Source: Prevotella sp. ne3005 | Lineage (GTDB): Bacteria; Bacteroidota; Bacteroidia; Bacteroidales; Bacteroidaceae | Length of the DNA stretch: 64,000 bases | Direction: 5' to 3' | NCBI RefSeq assembly: GCF_900110085.1 | Contig: NZ_FOCK01000004.1 | Coordinates: forward strand, 62,001 to 126,000 | Shown here: positions 36,230 through 45,684 of the stretch, in pieces | Layout: each line of letters begins with the position of its first letter | Position numbering within the stretch: position 1 is the first letter of the stretch | Notes under the pieces: generated by a model | Seen by the model: only the letters and a program-made list of their open reading frames with translations | Told to the model about the DNA's origin: nothing | Database searches by the model: none | Made by a program: the position numbers and the translations under genes

Positions 36230-38238
36230 GTTCATTCCGTTTTTCACTCCCCACTTTCCACTCCCTTTACGCCAGACTTACCGTTTGGGTGATGCTTACG
36301 GTGATGACTGTTACAATTATTACCGCATTGATTGTGTCGTATATCAGTTCGTCGGCTGTTCTGTTGGGAACGAAAGAAAACGTGCAAAGCCGCATGGAGA
36401 TAGCTAATCAGCATATCAACAGTGTCCTTGTAAGTGTGGAAGTCGCCGTGGCGAATACTATACCGGAGGTGGAGAACTCACTCTCAAATCCAGATAAGAT
36501 GTATAGTGTTGTCCGTCGTTTGCTGGAGTTGAACCCCAATATCATTGGCTCCACGGTGGCTTTCGAGCCCAACTACTATCCTTCGAAGGGTAAGCAGTTT
36601 TCTCCATATGCCTATCGTGATATCGACTCAACAGTTCTCACCAAGCAGCTCGGCAGCAATAACTATGAGTATCATTATATGGATTGGTATCTCATTCCCA
36701 AGCTCTTAAAGCGTAATTATTGGAGTGAGCCTTATTATGACAAAGGGGGTGGTGAGCAGATGATGACCACGTATTCGCGTCCGCTCTTTGATGCTTCGGG
36801 CAACATCTATGCCATCATCACCGCTGACGTGTCATTAGAGTGGCTTACAGAGCTCGTGACGGAAAGTGACGCTGACTTCAATCAGCGGGTGCTGAATATT
36901 AAAGATAAAGAGGAAGAGGCAATGCGGGCTGTCATGGAGGGCGACAGCTCCTTCTTCTATCATCATGCATATACCTATATTATGGGTAAGGGCGGCACTT
37001 ATATTACCCATCCTATGCGTGACCGTATCCTGAACGAGACCTATTTTGTCCATTCAGAGGCAACTTCCGACACGATTGATGACCATATAGGCTATGAGAT
37101 GATTGACGGCAAAACGGGTATGGAAGCCGTCAATCGAGACGGTACCAAGTTCTACATCAACTATGCTCCAATAGAGCGTACGGGCTGGTCGATGGCGACT
37201 GTAATCCCTGCAAAGCTCATCTTCTCTCGCTCGATGATCTTTGGAGGTATTGTCGTGGCCATTATGCTGATAGGACTGGTGATACTGTTCTTTGTATGTC
37301 GTCATATCTTAAAACGAGTCACCAAGCCATTGGCCCTTTTTGCCAAGTCTGCCGATGAGATTGCCCAAGGCAACCTGAATGCCTCACTGCCCCAGATCGT
37401 ATCACAGGACGAGATGAAGCGCCTGCACGACTCGTTTGCGCTGATGCAGACTTCGCTGATGGAGCAGATGGAGGAACTGAAAAATGTGAATGCAGCCAAG
37501 GGACGCATTGAGGGAGAATTGAATGCTGCCAAGGATATACAGATGTCGATGTTGCCGAAGTTCTTCCCGGCCTATCCTGACCGTGACGATATCGACATTT
37601 ATGGACAATTGACATCAGCCAAAGAGGTAGGCGGTGACCTTTTCGATTTCTTCATACGTGACGAAAAGCTGTTCTTCTGTATCGGTGACGTCTCGGGCAA
37701 GGGTATACCCGCCTCATTGGTGATGGCCATGACACGTAGCTTATTCCGTAACGTGGCTAGTCATGAGAGTAGTCCGGAAAAGATTGTTTCACTCATCAAT
37801 GAGGCAATGGCCGATGGTAACGACTCGAATATGTTCGTGACATTCTTCCTTGGAGTACTCGACCTGCATACAGGACAATTATACTATTGTAATGCCGGAC
37901 ACGATAAGCCTTATCTCGTAGGTAATGGTATCACAGAACTGACCAGCAATCCTGACCTGCCCGTAGGTACGTTTAGCGATACTGTTTATCATCTTCAGGA
38001 GTATCAGGTGCCAGAAGACACGCTACTCTTCATGTATACCGATGGTCTGACGGAAGCACAAGACGGCCAGGGAAAGCAATTTGAAGAACAGCGAATCGTG
38101 GATGTGCTGAAAACTGGTGGCAGTTGTAAGGAGAGCATCGCCAAGATGACAGAGGCTGTCCATAAGTTCGTGGGGGATGCCGAGCAGAGTGATGACCTGA
38201 CCATGCTGGCCATCCACTATAAGTTTAAAACAAAATAA
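36226..38238 (+). CDS. Membrane SpoIIE/PP2C-type phosphatase with Cache-like sensor and HAMP
   Basis: The 670-residue protein has membrane helices near 20-45 and 330-352, a periplasmic Cache-like sensor (GSTVAFEPNYYPSKGKQFSP), HAMP (RVTKPLALFAKSADEIAQGN), a coiled coil and a SpoIIE domain (KEVGGDLFDFFIRDE, FCIGDVSGKGIPASLV, YYCNAGHDKPYL, MYTDGLTEAQDG). It is coupled upstream to the binding protein and followed after 22 bases by a STAS protein. The trio suggests: ligand-loaded binding protein, then phosphatase, then STAS dephosphorylation and release of a sigma factor or other target. No RsbW-like kinase is in view. It is a close paralogue of 11784. Confidence 0.9.
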   Translation: MSSFRFSLPTFHSLYARLTVWVMLTVMTVTIITALIVSYISSSAVLLGTKENVQSRMEIANQHINSVLVSVEVAVANTIPEVENSLSNPDKMYSVVRRLLELNPNIIGSTVAFEPNYYPSKGKQFSPYAYRDIDSTVLTKQLGSNNYEYHYMDWYLIPKLLKRNYWSEPYYDKGGGEQMMTTYSRPLFDASGNIYAIITADVSLEWLTELVTESDADFNQRVLNIKDKEEEAMRAVMEGDSSFFYHHAYTYIMGKGGTYITHPMRDRILNETYFVHSEATSDTIDDHIGYEMIDGKTGMEAVNRDGTKFYINYAPIERTGWSMATVIPAKLIFSRSMIFGGIVVAIMLIGLVILFFVCRHILKRVTKPLALFAKSADEIAQGNLNASLPQIVSQDEMKRLHDSFALMQTSLMEQMEELKNVNAAKGRIEGELNAAKDIQMSMLPKFFPAYPDRDDIDIYGQLTSAKEVGGDLFDFFIRDEKLFFCIGDVSGKGIPASLVMAMTRSLFRNVASHESSPEKIVSLINEAMADGNDSNMFVTFFLGVLDLHTGQLYYCNAGHDKPYLVGNGITELTSNPDLPVGTFSDTVYHLQEYQVPEDTLLFMYTDGLTEAQDGQGKQFEEQRIVDVLKTGGSCKESIAKMTEAVHKFVGDAEQSDDLTMLAIHYKFKTK

Positions 38239-38260
38239 TCACAAAATCAAAATATCAACA

Positions 38261-38563
38261 ATGAAAACAACGATTGAGCAATTGGAAGACTGTACTCTTG
38301 TAACTCTTGAAGGAGAACTGAATACGGCAGCTTCTGCAGAAGTGAACACTATTTTAGCACCCCTCATTGAGAATGGGAGTGGACGTATTGTCATCGAATG
38401 TAAAGATCTGACGTATATTGCATCCAGTGGTCTACGTATCCTGCTCAGTATTCTGAAGAGTACGAAGTCGAATGGCGGTACATTGAAACTGCGGAATGTC
38501 AACGACAATGTCAAGAAGATATTCGCCTTGACAGGATTCGTAAAAATCTTCGATTTTGAATAA
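38261..38563 (+). CDS. STAS-domain anti-anti-sigma-like protein
   Basis: The 100-residue protein is a single STAS domain (EDCTLVTLEGELNTAASAEV; RIVIECKDLTYIASSGLRIL; SNGGTLKLRNVNDNVKKIF). The SSG at residues 55-57 holds the serine phosphorylated in SpoIIAA/RsbV proteins. It follows the SpoIIE phosphatase by 22 bases and is its probable substrate. It ends 6 bases from the convergent sufB stop. Confidence 0.9.
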   Translation: MKTTIEQLEDCTLVTLEGELNTAASAEVNTILAPLIENGSGRIVIECKDLTYIASSGLRILLSILKSTKSNGGTLKLRNVNDNVKKIFALTGFVKIFDFE

Positions 38564-38569
38564 ATACCA

Positions 38570-40018
38570 TCATCCCACTGTGCCTTCAAGAGAGACAGAG
38601 AGCAGTTTCTGAGCCTCGACGGCGAACTCCATGGGCAGTTTCTGAAGCACCTCCTTCGCATAGCCGTTGACGATGAGTCCGACAGCCTGTTCAGTAGGAA
38701 TGCCACGCTGATTGCAATAGAACAGCTGGTCTTCCGAGATCTTGGAGGTGGTTGCCTCATGCTCAAAAATGGCTGTATCGTTGTGGACATCCATATAGGG
38801 GAAGGTATGCGCACCACAGTCGGAACCCAGCAACAGCGAGTCACATGACGAATAATTACGGGCATTATCAGCTGTAGAGGCTGCCCGTACCAATCCACGA
38901 TAAGAGTTCTGAGAATGACCCGCCGAGATGCCCTTCGAGATGATGGTTGACTTGGTATTCTTACCCAGATGAATCATCTTCGTACCTGTATCAGCCTCCT
39001 GATAGTTATTGGTAACAGCAACGGAATAGAACTCTGCTTGCGAATTGTCGCCACGCAGAATACAAGAGGGATATTTCCAAGTGATGGCACTTCCCGTCTC
39101 TACCTGCGTCCACGAAAGTTTGGAGTCGACACCTCGCAAATCGCCACGTTTCGTAACCAGATTTAGCACACCACCCTTACCATTCTCATCACCTGGATAC
39201 CAATTCTGAACGGTGGAGTACTTCACCTCTGCCCTATTCATCACAATGATCTCGACAATGGCGGCATGCAACTGGTTCTCATCACGCATCGGAGCCGTAC
39301 AGCCTTCAAGATACGACACATAGGCATCGTCGTCGGCAATGATCAATGTTCGTTCAAACTGGCCTGTATTGCGAGCATTGATACGGAAATACGAACTTAA
39401 CTCCATAGGACAACGAACACCCTTAGGGATATAGACAAACGAGCCATCGGAGAATACAGCCGAGTTCAGGGCAGCAAAGAAGTTATCCTTATAGGGCACA
39501 ACAGTTCCCAAATACTGGCGCACGAGGTCGCCATGTTCCTTGATGGCTTCACCGATAGAGCAGAAGATGACGCCTTTCTCACGCAATTTCTCCTTGAAGG
39601 TGGTCTTCACACTCACTGAGTCCATGATGGCATCAACGGCCGTATTGCCACTCAAAGCCAAACGTTCTTCAAGTGGAATGCCCAGTTTATCGAACGTCTT
39701 TTCGAGCTCAGGGTCTATCTTCCCGTCGCCCTCAGGTTTCTTGGCCAAAGGGTCGGCATAGTAGCTAATAGACTGATAGTCAATCTCCGGAACATGTACA
39801 TGTCCCCATTTAGGCTCCTGCTGCTCTTTCCAATAGCGAAAAGCCTTCAGGCGGAACTCGAGCATCCACTCAGGTTCACCCTTCTTGGCAGAAATGAGCC
39901 GAACGATATCTTCGTTCAGCCCCTTCTCTATGATTTCCGTATGTACGTCCGTGGTGAAACCGAACTCATACTTCTGTTCGGCCACCTGACGGACAAACTC
40001 ATTTTTCTTTTCTTCCAT
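38570..40018 (-). CDS. sufB: Fe-S cluster assembly protein SufB
   Basis: SufB is the main scaffold of the SufBCD complex. The 482-residue product has the N-terminal [36 protein letters not shown], the beta-helix with [20 protein letters not shown] and [19 protein letters not shown], and the C-terminal [20 protein letters not shown]. Its ATG overlaps the infB stop (TAATG), so it is read with the rimP-nusA-infB operon. The rest of the suf genes lie 3.4 kb further on behind a plus-strand insertion. Confidence 0.95.
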   Translation of the reverse strand: MEEKKNEFVRQVAEQKYEFGFTTDVHTEIIEKGLNEDIVRLISAKKGEPEWMLEFRLKAFRYWKEQQEPKWGHVHVPEIDYQSISYYADPLAKKPEGDGKIDPELEKTFDKLGIPLEERLALSGNTAVDAIMDSVSVKTTFKEKLREKGVIFCSIGEAIKEHGDLVRQYLGTVVPYKDNFFAALNSAVFSDGSFVYIPKGVRCPMELSSYFRINARNTGQFERTLIIADDDAYVSYLEGCTAPMRDENQLHAAIVEIIVMNRAEVKYSTVQNWYPGDENGKGGVLNLVTKRGDLRGVDSKLSWTQVETGSAITWKYPSCILRGDNSQAEFYSVAVTNNYQEADTGTKMIHLGKNTKSTIISKGISAGHSQNSYRGLVRAASTADNARNYSSCDSLLLGSDCGAHTFPYMDVHNDTAIFEHEATTSKISEDQLFYCNQRGIPTEQAVGLIVNGYAKEVLQKLPMEFAVEAQKLLSVSLEGTVG

Positions 40019-42834
40019 TAAAGCTTCTGTTCAACCTCAATCTCTGTGAAGGTCTCAATGATATCGCCCACCTGGATGTCGTTGAAGTTAACGAGCGAGA
40101 TACCACACTCCAGACCTGTCGCCACTTCCTTAGCATCATCCTTATAACGCTTCAAGGCATCGATAGGAGCAGTATGGATCACGATACCATCTCGGATTAT
40201 GCGGGCCTTGTCCTTGTTGTGTACCTTACCCTCGGTAACCAGACCACCAGCCACAGTACCCACCTTGGAAATCTTGAATACCTGCTTCACCTCAATCTCA
40301 CCAGAGATAACCTCCTTCTTCACCTTATCAAGCATACCCTGCATGGTCTGCTTCACATCGTCAATGGCATCGTAGATGATGGAGTAGGTGTTAATCTCAA
40401 CGCCCTCACGATCAGCAGCACGACGAGCATCGGCAGAAGGACGCACCTGGAAGCCGATGATGATAGCCTCAGAGGCAGAAGCCAGCATAACATCGTTCTC
40501 TGAGATCTGACCCACAGCCTTCGAGATTACATTCACCTGCACCTTCTCTGTAGAGAGTTTGATGAACGAGTCGGAGAGAGCCTCGATAGATCCGTCGGTA
40601 TCACCCTTCACGATGATGTTCAGCTCATGGAACTCACCCAGAGCGATACGGTGTGACAACTCGTCGAGACCCAGTTTCGTGGTGGTACGCAGACTCTGCT
40701 CACGCTGGAGCTGGATACGCTTGTTGGTGATTTCGCGCGCTTCCTGCTCCGTTTCCATGATATGGAAGGAGTCACCAGCGGTAGGTGCACCATTCAGACC
40801 TAAGATGATGGCGGGCTCTGCAGGACCAGCTTTCTCAATACGCTGGTTACGCTCGTTAAACATTGCCTTTACCTTACCCCAGGCAGTTCCAGCAATAACC
40901 ACATCGCCCACCTTCAGCGTACCATTCGATACGAGAACAGTAGAGACATAGCCACGACCCTTGTCGAGTGAAGACTCGATAATGGAACCAGTAGCCTTAC
41001 GGTTAGGATTAGCTTTCAGGTCGAGCATCTCGGCCTCGAGGAGCACTTTCTCCAGTAGCTCGTCGACACCAATGCCCTTTTTGGCACTGATCTCCTGGCA
41101 CTGGTACTTTCCACCCCAGTCCTCAACCAACAGGTTCATGTTGGCAAGATCCTCTCGGATCTTATCGGGATTGGCACCCGGCTTATCAATCTTGTTGATG
41201 GCGAATACCATTGGTACATTAGCAGCCTGGGCATGGGCGATAGCCTCCTTAGTAGTAGGCATCACAGAGTCATCGGCAGCAACGATGATGATGGCAATAT
41301 CCGTCACCTGAGCACCACGAGCACGCATAGCGGTGAAGGCCTCATGACCAGGAGTGTCGAGGAAGGTAATCTGACGGCCATCCTTCAGCTTCACATTATA
41401 GGCACCGATGTGCTGGGTGATACCTCCTGCCTCACCAGCAATCACGTTCGTATTACGGATATGGTCGAGCAGAGAGGTCTTACCATGGTCAACATGACCC
41501 ATCACCGTCACAATCGGAGCACGAGTAACGAGATCGTTCTCATCGTCCTCCTCCTCAGTAATGGCGTTCTGTACCTCAGCACTTACATATTCTGTTGTGA
41601 ATCCAAACTCTTCGGCAACGATATTGATCGTCTCAGCATCCAGACGTTGGTTAATGGAAACCATGATACCAATGCTCATACAAGTACCGATGACCTGATT
41701 CACGCCTACGTTCATCATGGTGGCGAGCTCGGAAACAGTCACAAACTCTGTCAACTTCAGCACCTTGCTTTCTGCTGCCTGCGACTCCATCTCCTCCTGC
41801 ATGCGCTCTGCAACGGCATCACGCTTCTCACGACGGTATTTGGCACCCTTCTTATTCTGGTTCTTGGAAGTCAGACGGGCCAGTGTCTCCTTCACCTGAC
41901 GGGCTACAGCCTCATCGTCAACCTCAAGAGGCTTCTGGATGGGGCGGTTCTTCTTATTCTTCTTACCACCCTGCTGGTTGCCACCATCCTGGAAGTTCTG
42001 GTTGCCGCCTTTATTCTTATTCTTCTTATTGTTCTGAGCCTTGTCCTGATTGGCAGCAGCCTCGATATCCACGCGTTCCTTACCACCACGGATACGCTCG
42101 CGCTTCTTCTTTTCACCATTGCCATTGCCTCCGTGCATCTGGGCCTGCTTTTCCTCACGCTCCTTACGACGCTCCTCCTTAGACTTCTTCTTCGGACGGG
42201 TGCTCTGGTTCAGTGAGTCGAGATCAATTTTACCCACAACGTTCAGGTTGGGCATCGCTTTCTGCTCTATCTTCAGTTTGTAGACACTCGGTTCCTCGGC
42301 GACCTCTTCTTCGGGGGTATCGTCATCAACAGGCTCAACCTTGGGTTCTGGCTTGCTCTCGGGCTCTGCCTTTACCTCTGGCTTAACCTCATTCACGGGC
42401 TCTGCTTTGGGCTCTTCAACCTTTTTCTCCACAGGAGCATCTGGCTGCTGGACCTTGACATCCTCCACGGTTTCCACCTTCGGAGACTTGATTTCCTGAG
42501 GCTTAGCAGGCTTCCCGATGCTTTCCAAATCAATCTTTCCTAAAGGAGTGAAAGTCTGGCGCGGCTCTTCACGAACCTCAACAACAGGCTCAGGCCTCAC
42601 CTCTTTCTTGGGTTTCTTCTCCTTTTTGGGGAACATCATGCTGGCCTGGGTCTTCACGACCTTGTCACCCTTGAACTTATCGACCAATGCCTTATACTGC
42701 TCGTCGGTAATCTTGGTGTTGACATTCGCGTCATCTCTGATCTCACCCAGATCCTTATTGTTCTTCAGAAAGTCTACTGCCGTCTGAAGACCGATATTCA
42801 ACTCTGTTAGTACTTTATTTAATCTGACACCCAT
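40018..42834 (-). CDS. infB: Translation initiation factor IF-2
   Basis: IF-2 is the GTPase that brings initiator tRNA to the 30S subunit. The 938-residue protein starts [20 protein letters not shown] (IF2N-like), has a ~350-residue Lys/Glu/Pro/Asn-rich linker with [20 protein letters not shown], then the G domain ([20 protein letters not shown] near 445; [18 protein letters not shown]), the EF-Tu-like domain 2 and the C-terminal IF-2 domains. The long, low-complexity linker is usual for Bacteroidota. It lies 35 bases after nusA and overlaps sufB by one base. Confidence 0.97.
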   Translation of the reverse strand: MGVRLNKVLTELNIGLQTAVDFLKNNKDLGEIRDDANVNTKITDEQYKALVDKFKGDKVVKTQASMMFPKKEKKPKKEVRPEPVVEVREEPRQTFTPLGKIDLESIGKPAKPQEIKSPKVETVEDVKVQQPDAPVEKKVEEPKAEPVNEVKPEVKAEPESKPEPKVEPVDDDTPEEEVAEEPSVYKLKIEQKAMPNLNVVGKIDLDSLNQSTRPKKKSKEERRKEREEKQAQMHGGNGNGEKKKRERIRGGKERVDIEAAANQDKAQNNKKNKNKGGNQNFQDGGNQQGGKKNKKNRPIQKPLEVDDEAVARQVKETLARLTSKNQNKKGAKYRREKRDAVAERMQEEMESQAAESKVLKLTEFVTVSELATMMNVGVNQVIGTCMSIGIMVSINQRLDAETINIVAEEFGFTTEYVSAEVQNAITEEEDDENDLVTRAPIVTVMGHVDHGKTSLLDHIRNTNVIAGEAGGITQHIGAYNVKLKDGRQITFLDTPGHEAFTAMRARGAQVTDIAIIIVAADDSVMPTTKEAIAHAQAANVPMVFAINKIDKPGANPDKIREDLANMNLLVEDWGGKYQCQEISAKKGIGVDELLEKVLLEAEMLDLKANPNRKATGSIIESSLDKGRGYVSTVLVSNGTLKVGDVVIAGTAWGKVKAMFNERNQRIEKAGPAEPAIILGLNGAPTAGDSFHIMETEQEAREITNKRIQLQREQSLRTTTKLGLDELSHRIALGEFHELNIIVKGDTDGSIEALSDSFIKLSTEKVQVNVISKAVGQISENDVMLASASEAIIIGFQVRPSADARRAADREGVEINTYSIIYDAIDDVKQTMQGMLDKVKKEVISGEIEVKQVFKISKVGTVAGGLVTEGKVHNKDKARIIRDGIVIHTAPIDALKRYKDDAKEVATGLECGISLVNFNDIQVGDIIETFTEIEVEQKL

Positions 42835-42869
42835 TCTTTACTTCTTTACTTTTTTACCTCTTTTCATTA

Positions 42870-44129
42870 TTACTCAAACTCCGAGCGGAGTACTTCCAAC
42901 AGATGGTCTACAGTCTCCTCCTCGAGGTCGGCCTTCTCAATCAGCATCTCACGCGGCGCATTGAGCACAGCCTTGGCCGTATCCAGACCGATAGCCTTAA
43001 TAGAGTCGATGACCCACTGGTCGATCTCATCAGAGAACTCATCCAAATAGATATCCTCATCAGCCTCGTTCTCATTGACAACACGGAAGACGTCGATGGT
43101 GTACTCTGTCAGCATAGAAGCCAGTTTGATGTTCATACCGCCACGACCAATGGCCAGCGATACCTCCTCAGGCTGCAGATATACCTCAGCCTTGTGGTTT
43201 TCCTGATCAAGCACGATGCTAGAAACCTTTGCAGGACTCAAAGCGCGCTGGATATAGAGCTGAACATTGCTGGAATAGTTGATCACATCGATGTTCTCAT
43301 TGCAAAGCTCACGAACAATACCATGTACACGGCTACCCTTCACACCTACGCAAGCTCCTACCGGATCGATACGCTCATCGTAACTCTCAACGGCCACCTT
43401 CGCACGATCACCAGGCATACGGGCAACTTTCTTAATGGTAATCAGGCCATCATTGATTTCAGGCACCTCAGCCTCAAGCAGACGCTCTAAGAACACAGGA
43501 CTAGTACGAGAGAGGATGATGCGGGGATTGTTGTTCTCGTTCTGAACCTCCTTAACAATGGCACGAACAGTCTCACCTTTATGGTAGTTGTCCGAAGGAA
43601 TCTGTTCCTGCTTGGGCAAATGAAGCTCATTACCCTCATCGTCCATCAGCAGCACCTCACGCTTCCAAATCTGATAAACCTCACCACTGACAACAGTGTT
43701 CACCTTGTCCTTGTATTTCTGATAGAGAGAGTCATGCTCCAGTTCCAGAATCTTAGAGGCAAGGGTCTGACGCAGGTTCAGGATAGCACGACGGCCGAAC
43801 TTCTGGAAGTTCACCTCCTCACTCACCTCCTCACCAATCTCATAGTCTGGCTCAATTTTCTGTGCCTCGCTCAGGGCGATTTCCTTATTCTCATCCTGCA
43901 CCTCACCATCGGCAACCACCACACGGTTACGGTGAATCTCAAAGTCCCCCTTGTCGGGGTTCACAATCACATCAAAGTTCTCATCCGAACCAAACATTTT
44001 GGCAATCACGTTACGGAAGCTTTCTTCCAGCACGCTTACCAATGTGGTACGATCGATGTTCTTCGTCTCCTTGAATTCCTGAAAGGTCTCAATCATTGAG
44101 GGGCCTTTCGCATCTTTCTTAATAGCCAT
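42870..44129 (-). CDS. nusA: Transcription termination/antitermination factor NusA
   Basis: NusA binds RNA polymerase and nascent RNA. The 419-residue product has the N-terminal domain (NIDRTTLVSVLEESFRNVIA), an S1 domain (VVSGEVYQIWKREVLLMDDE) and two KH domains (DRAKVAVESYDERIDPVGAC, GVKGSRVHGIVRELCNENID; LAIGRGGMNIKLASML), ending with a short acidic helix tail. It lacks the C-terminal acidic repeats of enterobacterial NusA, as expected. It follows rimP after 36 bases of T-rich spacer. Confidence 0.96.
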   Translation of the reverse strand: MAIKKDAKGPSMIETFQEFKETKNIDRTTLVSVLEESFRNVIAKMFGSDENFDVIVNPDKGDFEIHRNRVVVADGEVQDENKEIALSEAQKIEPDYEIGEEVSEEVNFQKFGRRAILNLRQTLASKILELEHDSLYQKYKDKVNTVVSGEVYQIWKREVLLMDDEGNELHLPKQEQIPSDNYHKGETVRAIVKEVQNENNNPRIILSRTSPVFLERLLEAEVPEINDGLITIKKVARMPGDRAKVAVESYDERIDPVGACVGVKGSRVHGIVRELCNENIDVINYSSNVQLYIQRALSPAKVSSIVLDQENHKAEVYLQPEEVSLAIGRGGMNIKLASMLTEYTIDVFRVVNENEADEDIYLDEFSDEIDQWVIDSIKAIGLDTAKAVLNAPREMLIEKADLEEETVDHLLEVLRSEFE

Positions 44130-44165
44130 TACTCTTTATTATTTAACTTTTTTACTTTTTCTCTT

Positions 44166-44633
44166 TTATTTGAAGGCCAACAGATATTTGGCATACTTGA
44201 TATGATCCATCGAGTATGTCTTGTCAACATCGACCAACACAGGACGCTTCTTACCTTCCTGCTTCTGCTTCTCACGGATGGTCAGGGTAAAATCACGGCC
44301 TTCTACTGACTTCAGCACGCCCTGCACCTTCTTTCCATCAGCGCCCAACACTTCGAGGGTATCGCCAATATGGTTCTGATATTGCTGAGCCACCTTGAAC
44401 GGCTGTCCAAGGCCGGCACTGCCCACCTCCAGTTCGTATTCGCCAAGTTCATCACCAAGTTTCTCCTGAAGGAAACGGCTCAACTCAGCACAGTCTTCAA
44501 TCCACACACCATCGGCATGGTCAATCTCGATGACAATTCTGTCATCAGCACCAAAAATAACGTCTACCAGAAAATAGTCGTTGCCCTGCAACCACTCTTC
44601 CGTCAATGTTTGAATAATTTCCTTATTTATCAT
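44166..44633 (-). CDS. rimP: Ribosome maturation factor RimP
   Basis: RimP assists 30S assembly. The 155-residue protein shows the family pattern: a short N-terminal helix, YFLVDVIFGADDRIVIEIDH, VWIEDCAELSRFLQEKL, then YELEVGSAGLGQPFK (where many relatives have E-V-S-S-P-G-L) and a C-terminal SH3-like domain. It heads the conserved rimP-nusA-infB operon, which continues here into sufB. Confidence 0.93.
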   Translation of the reverse strand: MINKEIIQTLTEEWLQGNDYFLVDVIFGADDRIVIEIDHADGVWIEDCAELSRFLQEKLGDELGEYELEVGSAGLGQPFKVAQQYQNHIGDTLEVLGADGKKVQGVLKSVEGRDFTLTIREKQKQEGKKRPVLVDVDKTYSMDHIKYAKYLLAFK

Positions 44634-44654
44634 CTAACATTTATTAATATCGAA

Positions 44655-44682
44655 AATGAGAGACTCTTTCGAGCCTCTCATT
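44655..44682 (-). promoter_or_regulatory. Hairpin in the rimP-nusA-infB leader
   Basis: AATGAGAG and CTCTCATT form perfect 8-bp arms around a 12-base loop, between the -7 box and the rimP ATG. NusA autoregulates this operon in E. coli, so a regulatory role is plausible; no T-run follows. Confidence 0.5.
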
Positions 44683-44696
44683 CCGCTGAACGGGTG

Positions 44697-44704
44697 CAAA
44701 ATTA
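44697..44704 (-). promoter_or_regulatory. -7 box TAATTTTG for rimP-nusA-infB-sufB
   Basis: Minus-strand TAATTTTGCACCC lies 63 bases before the rimP start. Confidence 0.65.
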
Positions 44705-44798
44705 CAACTTTTTCTATTAACTTCCAAACTTTTAGGCAAAAAACTATCGAAGAAATGCCATTTTCACCTATTTACACTTGCAAAGTCATATAAAACCT

Positions 44799-45542
44799 TC
44801 ATTTTTGCTTCACGGCATCCTCAGTAGCATTGGTAGCTGCATCAATGACGTTACCATACTCTACTAACGAGTAGAAGATAAAGCAGAACACGGCGGTACC
44901 CGCTAGCATTAAGGGGATATAAGGCCAGATATCGTGAGGGAAAGCTGCCGTAATGGCAACACTACCCAATCCAAAAAGCACAATCAGATGACACCCGATG
45001 ACAAACGAATGGTGGAATCCCAATACCGTACGCTTCGCCTCTGCTGTCCACCAGCTAGGTGCATTCCCATCGGCCGGCATCTTGACAATATTACGTCTTA
45101 CCTTATAATAAGTCAGATAGAAATTATAGACAATATATGAGGCATGAACGAAGAAAATCGAGAAAACCCAATCGGACATGACAGTCCAATAGACAACAAG
45201 GCCTATGGCAAGTATTGTGAGGTCGCGAATAACAACTCGTCTAGACATATAGTCAGGCCGCATCAGCGAGATATGGCTCCAACCAAAGAGCACGCCGCCA
45301 GAATGGAAGTAACTAACCGTAAGTGCCGAGGCAGCCTCTGGCCACGTTGTACGCCAACCAAGCCATGCATGAAGCAGGAAGCCGATGCCGAAGATGGCAT
45401 AATTGAGTGCCACCAGCGAACGGGAGCGATGGTAGACATCATAGATACGGAAGTCGACATTGTTATGCAACAAGGCGAGGGCAATCAACAAATTGACCAC
45501 TCCTCCCAGTATCAACACAGTTCGGTATAGTTCGAATTCCAT
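44799..45542 (-). CDS. Receptor-like seven-helix membrane protein
   Basis: The 247-residue protein is hydrophobic with about seven helices (for example TVLILGGVVNLLIALALLHN and IPLMLAGTAVFCFIFYSLVE). Size and helix layout resemble the membrane part of the AraC-type regulators at 19900 and 47734, but it ends with a short polar tail and no HTH. The function is unknown. It has its own promoter. Confidence 0.65.
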   Translation of the reverse strand: MEFELYRTVLILGGVVNLLIALALLHNNVDFRIYDVYHRSRSLVALNYAIFGIGFLLHAWLGWRTTWPEAASALTVSYFHSGGVLFGWSHISLMRPDYMSRRVVIRDLTILAIGLVVYWTVMSDWVFSIFFVHASYIVYNFYLTYYKVRRNIVKMPADGNAPSWWTAEAKRTVLGFHHSFVIGCHLIVLFGLGSVAITAAFPHDIWPYIPLMLAGTAVFCFIFYSLVEYGNVIDAATNATEDAVKQK

Positions 45543-45564
45543 TTACTTGGTCTTAATTTGGTTA

Positions 45565-45572
45565 CAAAGGTA
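45565..45572 (-). promoter_or_regulatory. -7 box TACCTTTG for the seven-helix protein gene
   Basis: Minus-strand GTTACCTTTGTAACC lies 22 bases before the start. Confidence 0.65.
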
Positions 45573-45684
45573 ACACTTTTTATTTGAAACAATCTCATTA
45601 TATGTATCACGGTGTTGAAAAAATACTAAAAAGGTGTGCAAATTAACAAGAATTCACACACCTACCCATAAACTGTATCAGGAT

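Noticed and set aside
41233-42216. 327-codon plus-strand frame across infB
   Set aside because: It is antisense to infB, very rich in Leu, Thr and Ile, with no promoter; it is a shadow of the Lys/Asn-rich linker.
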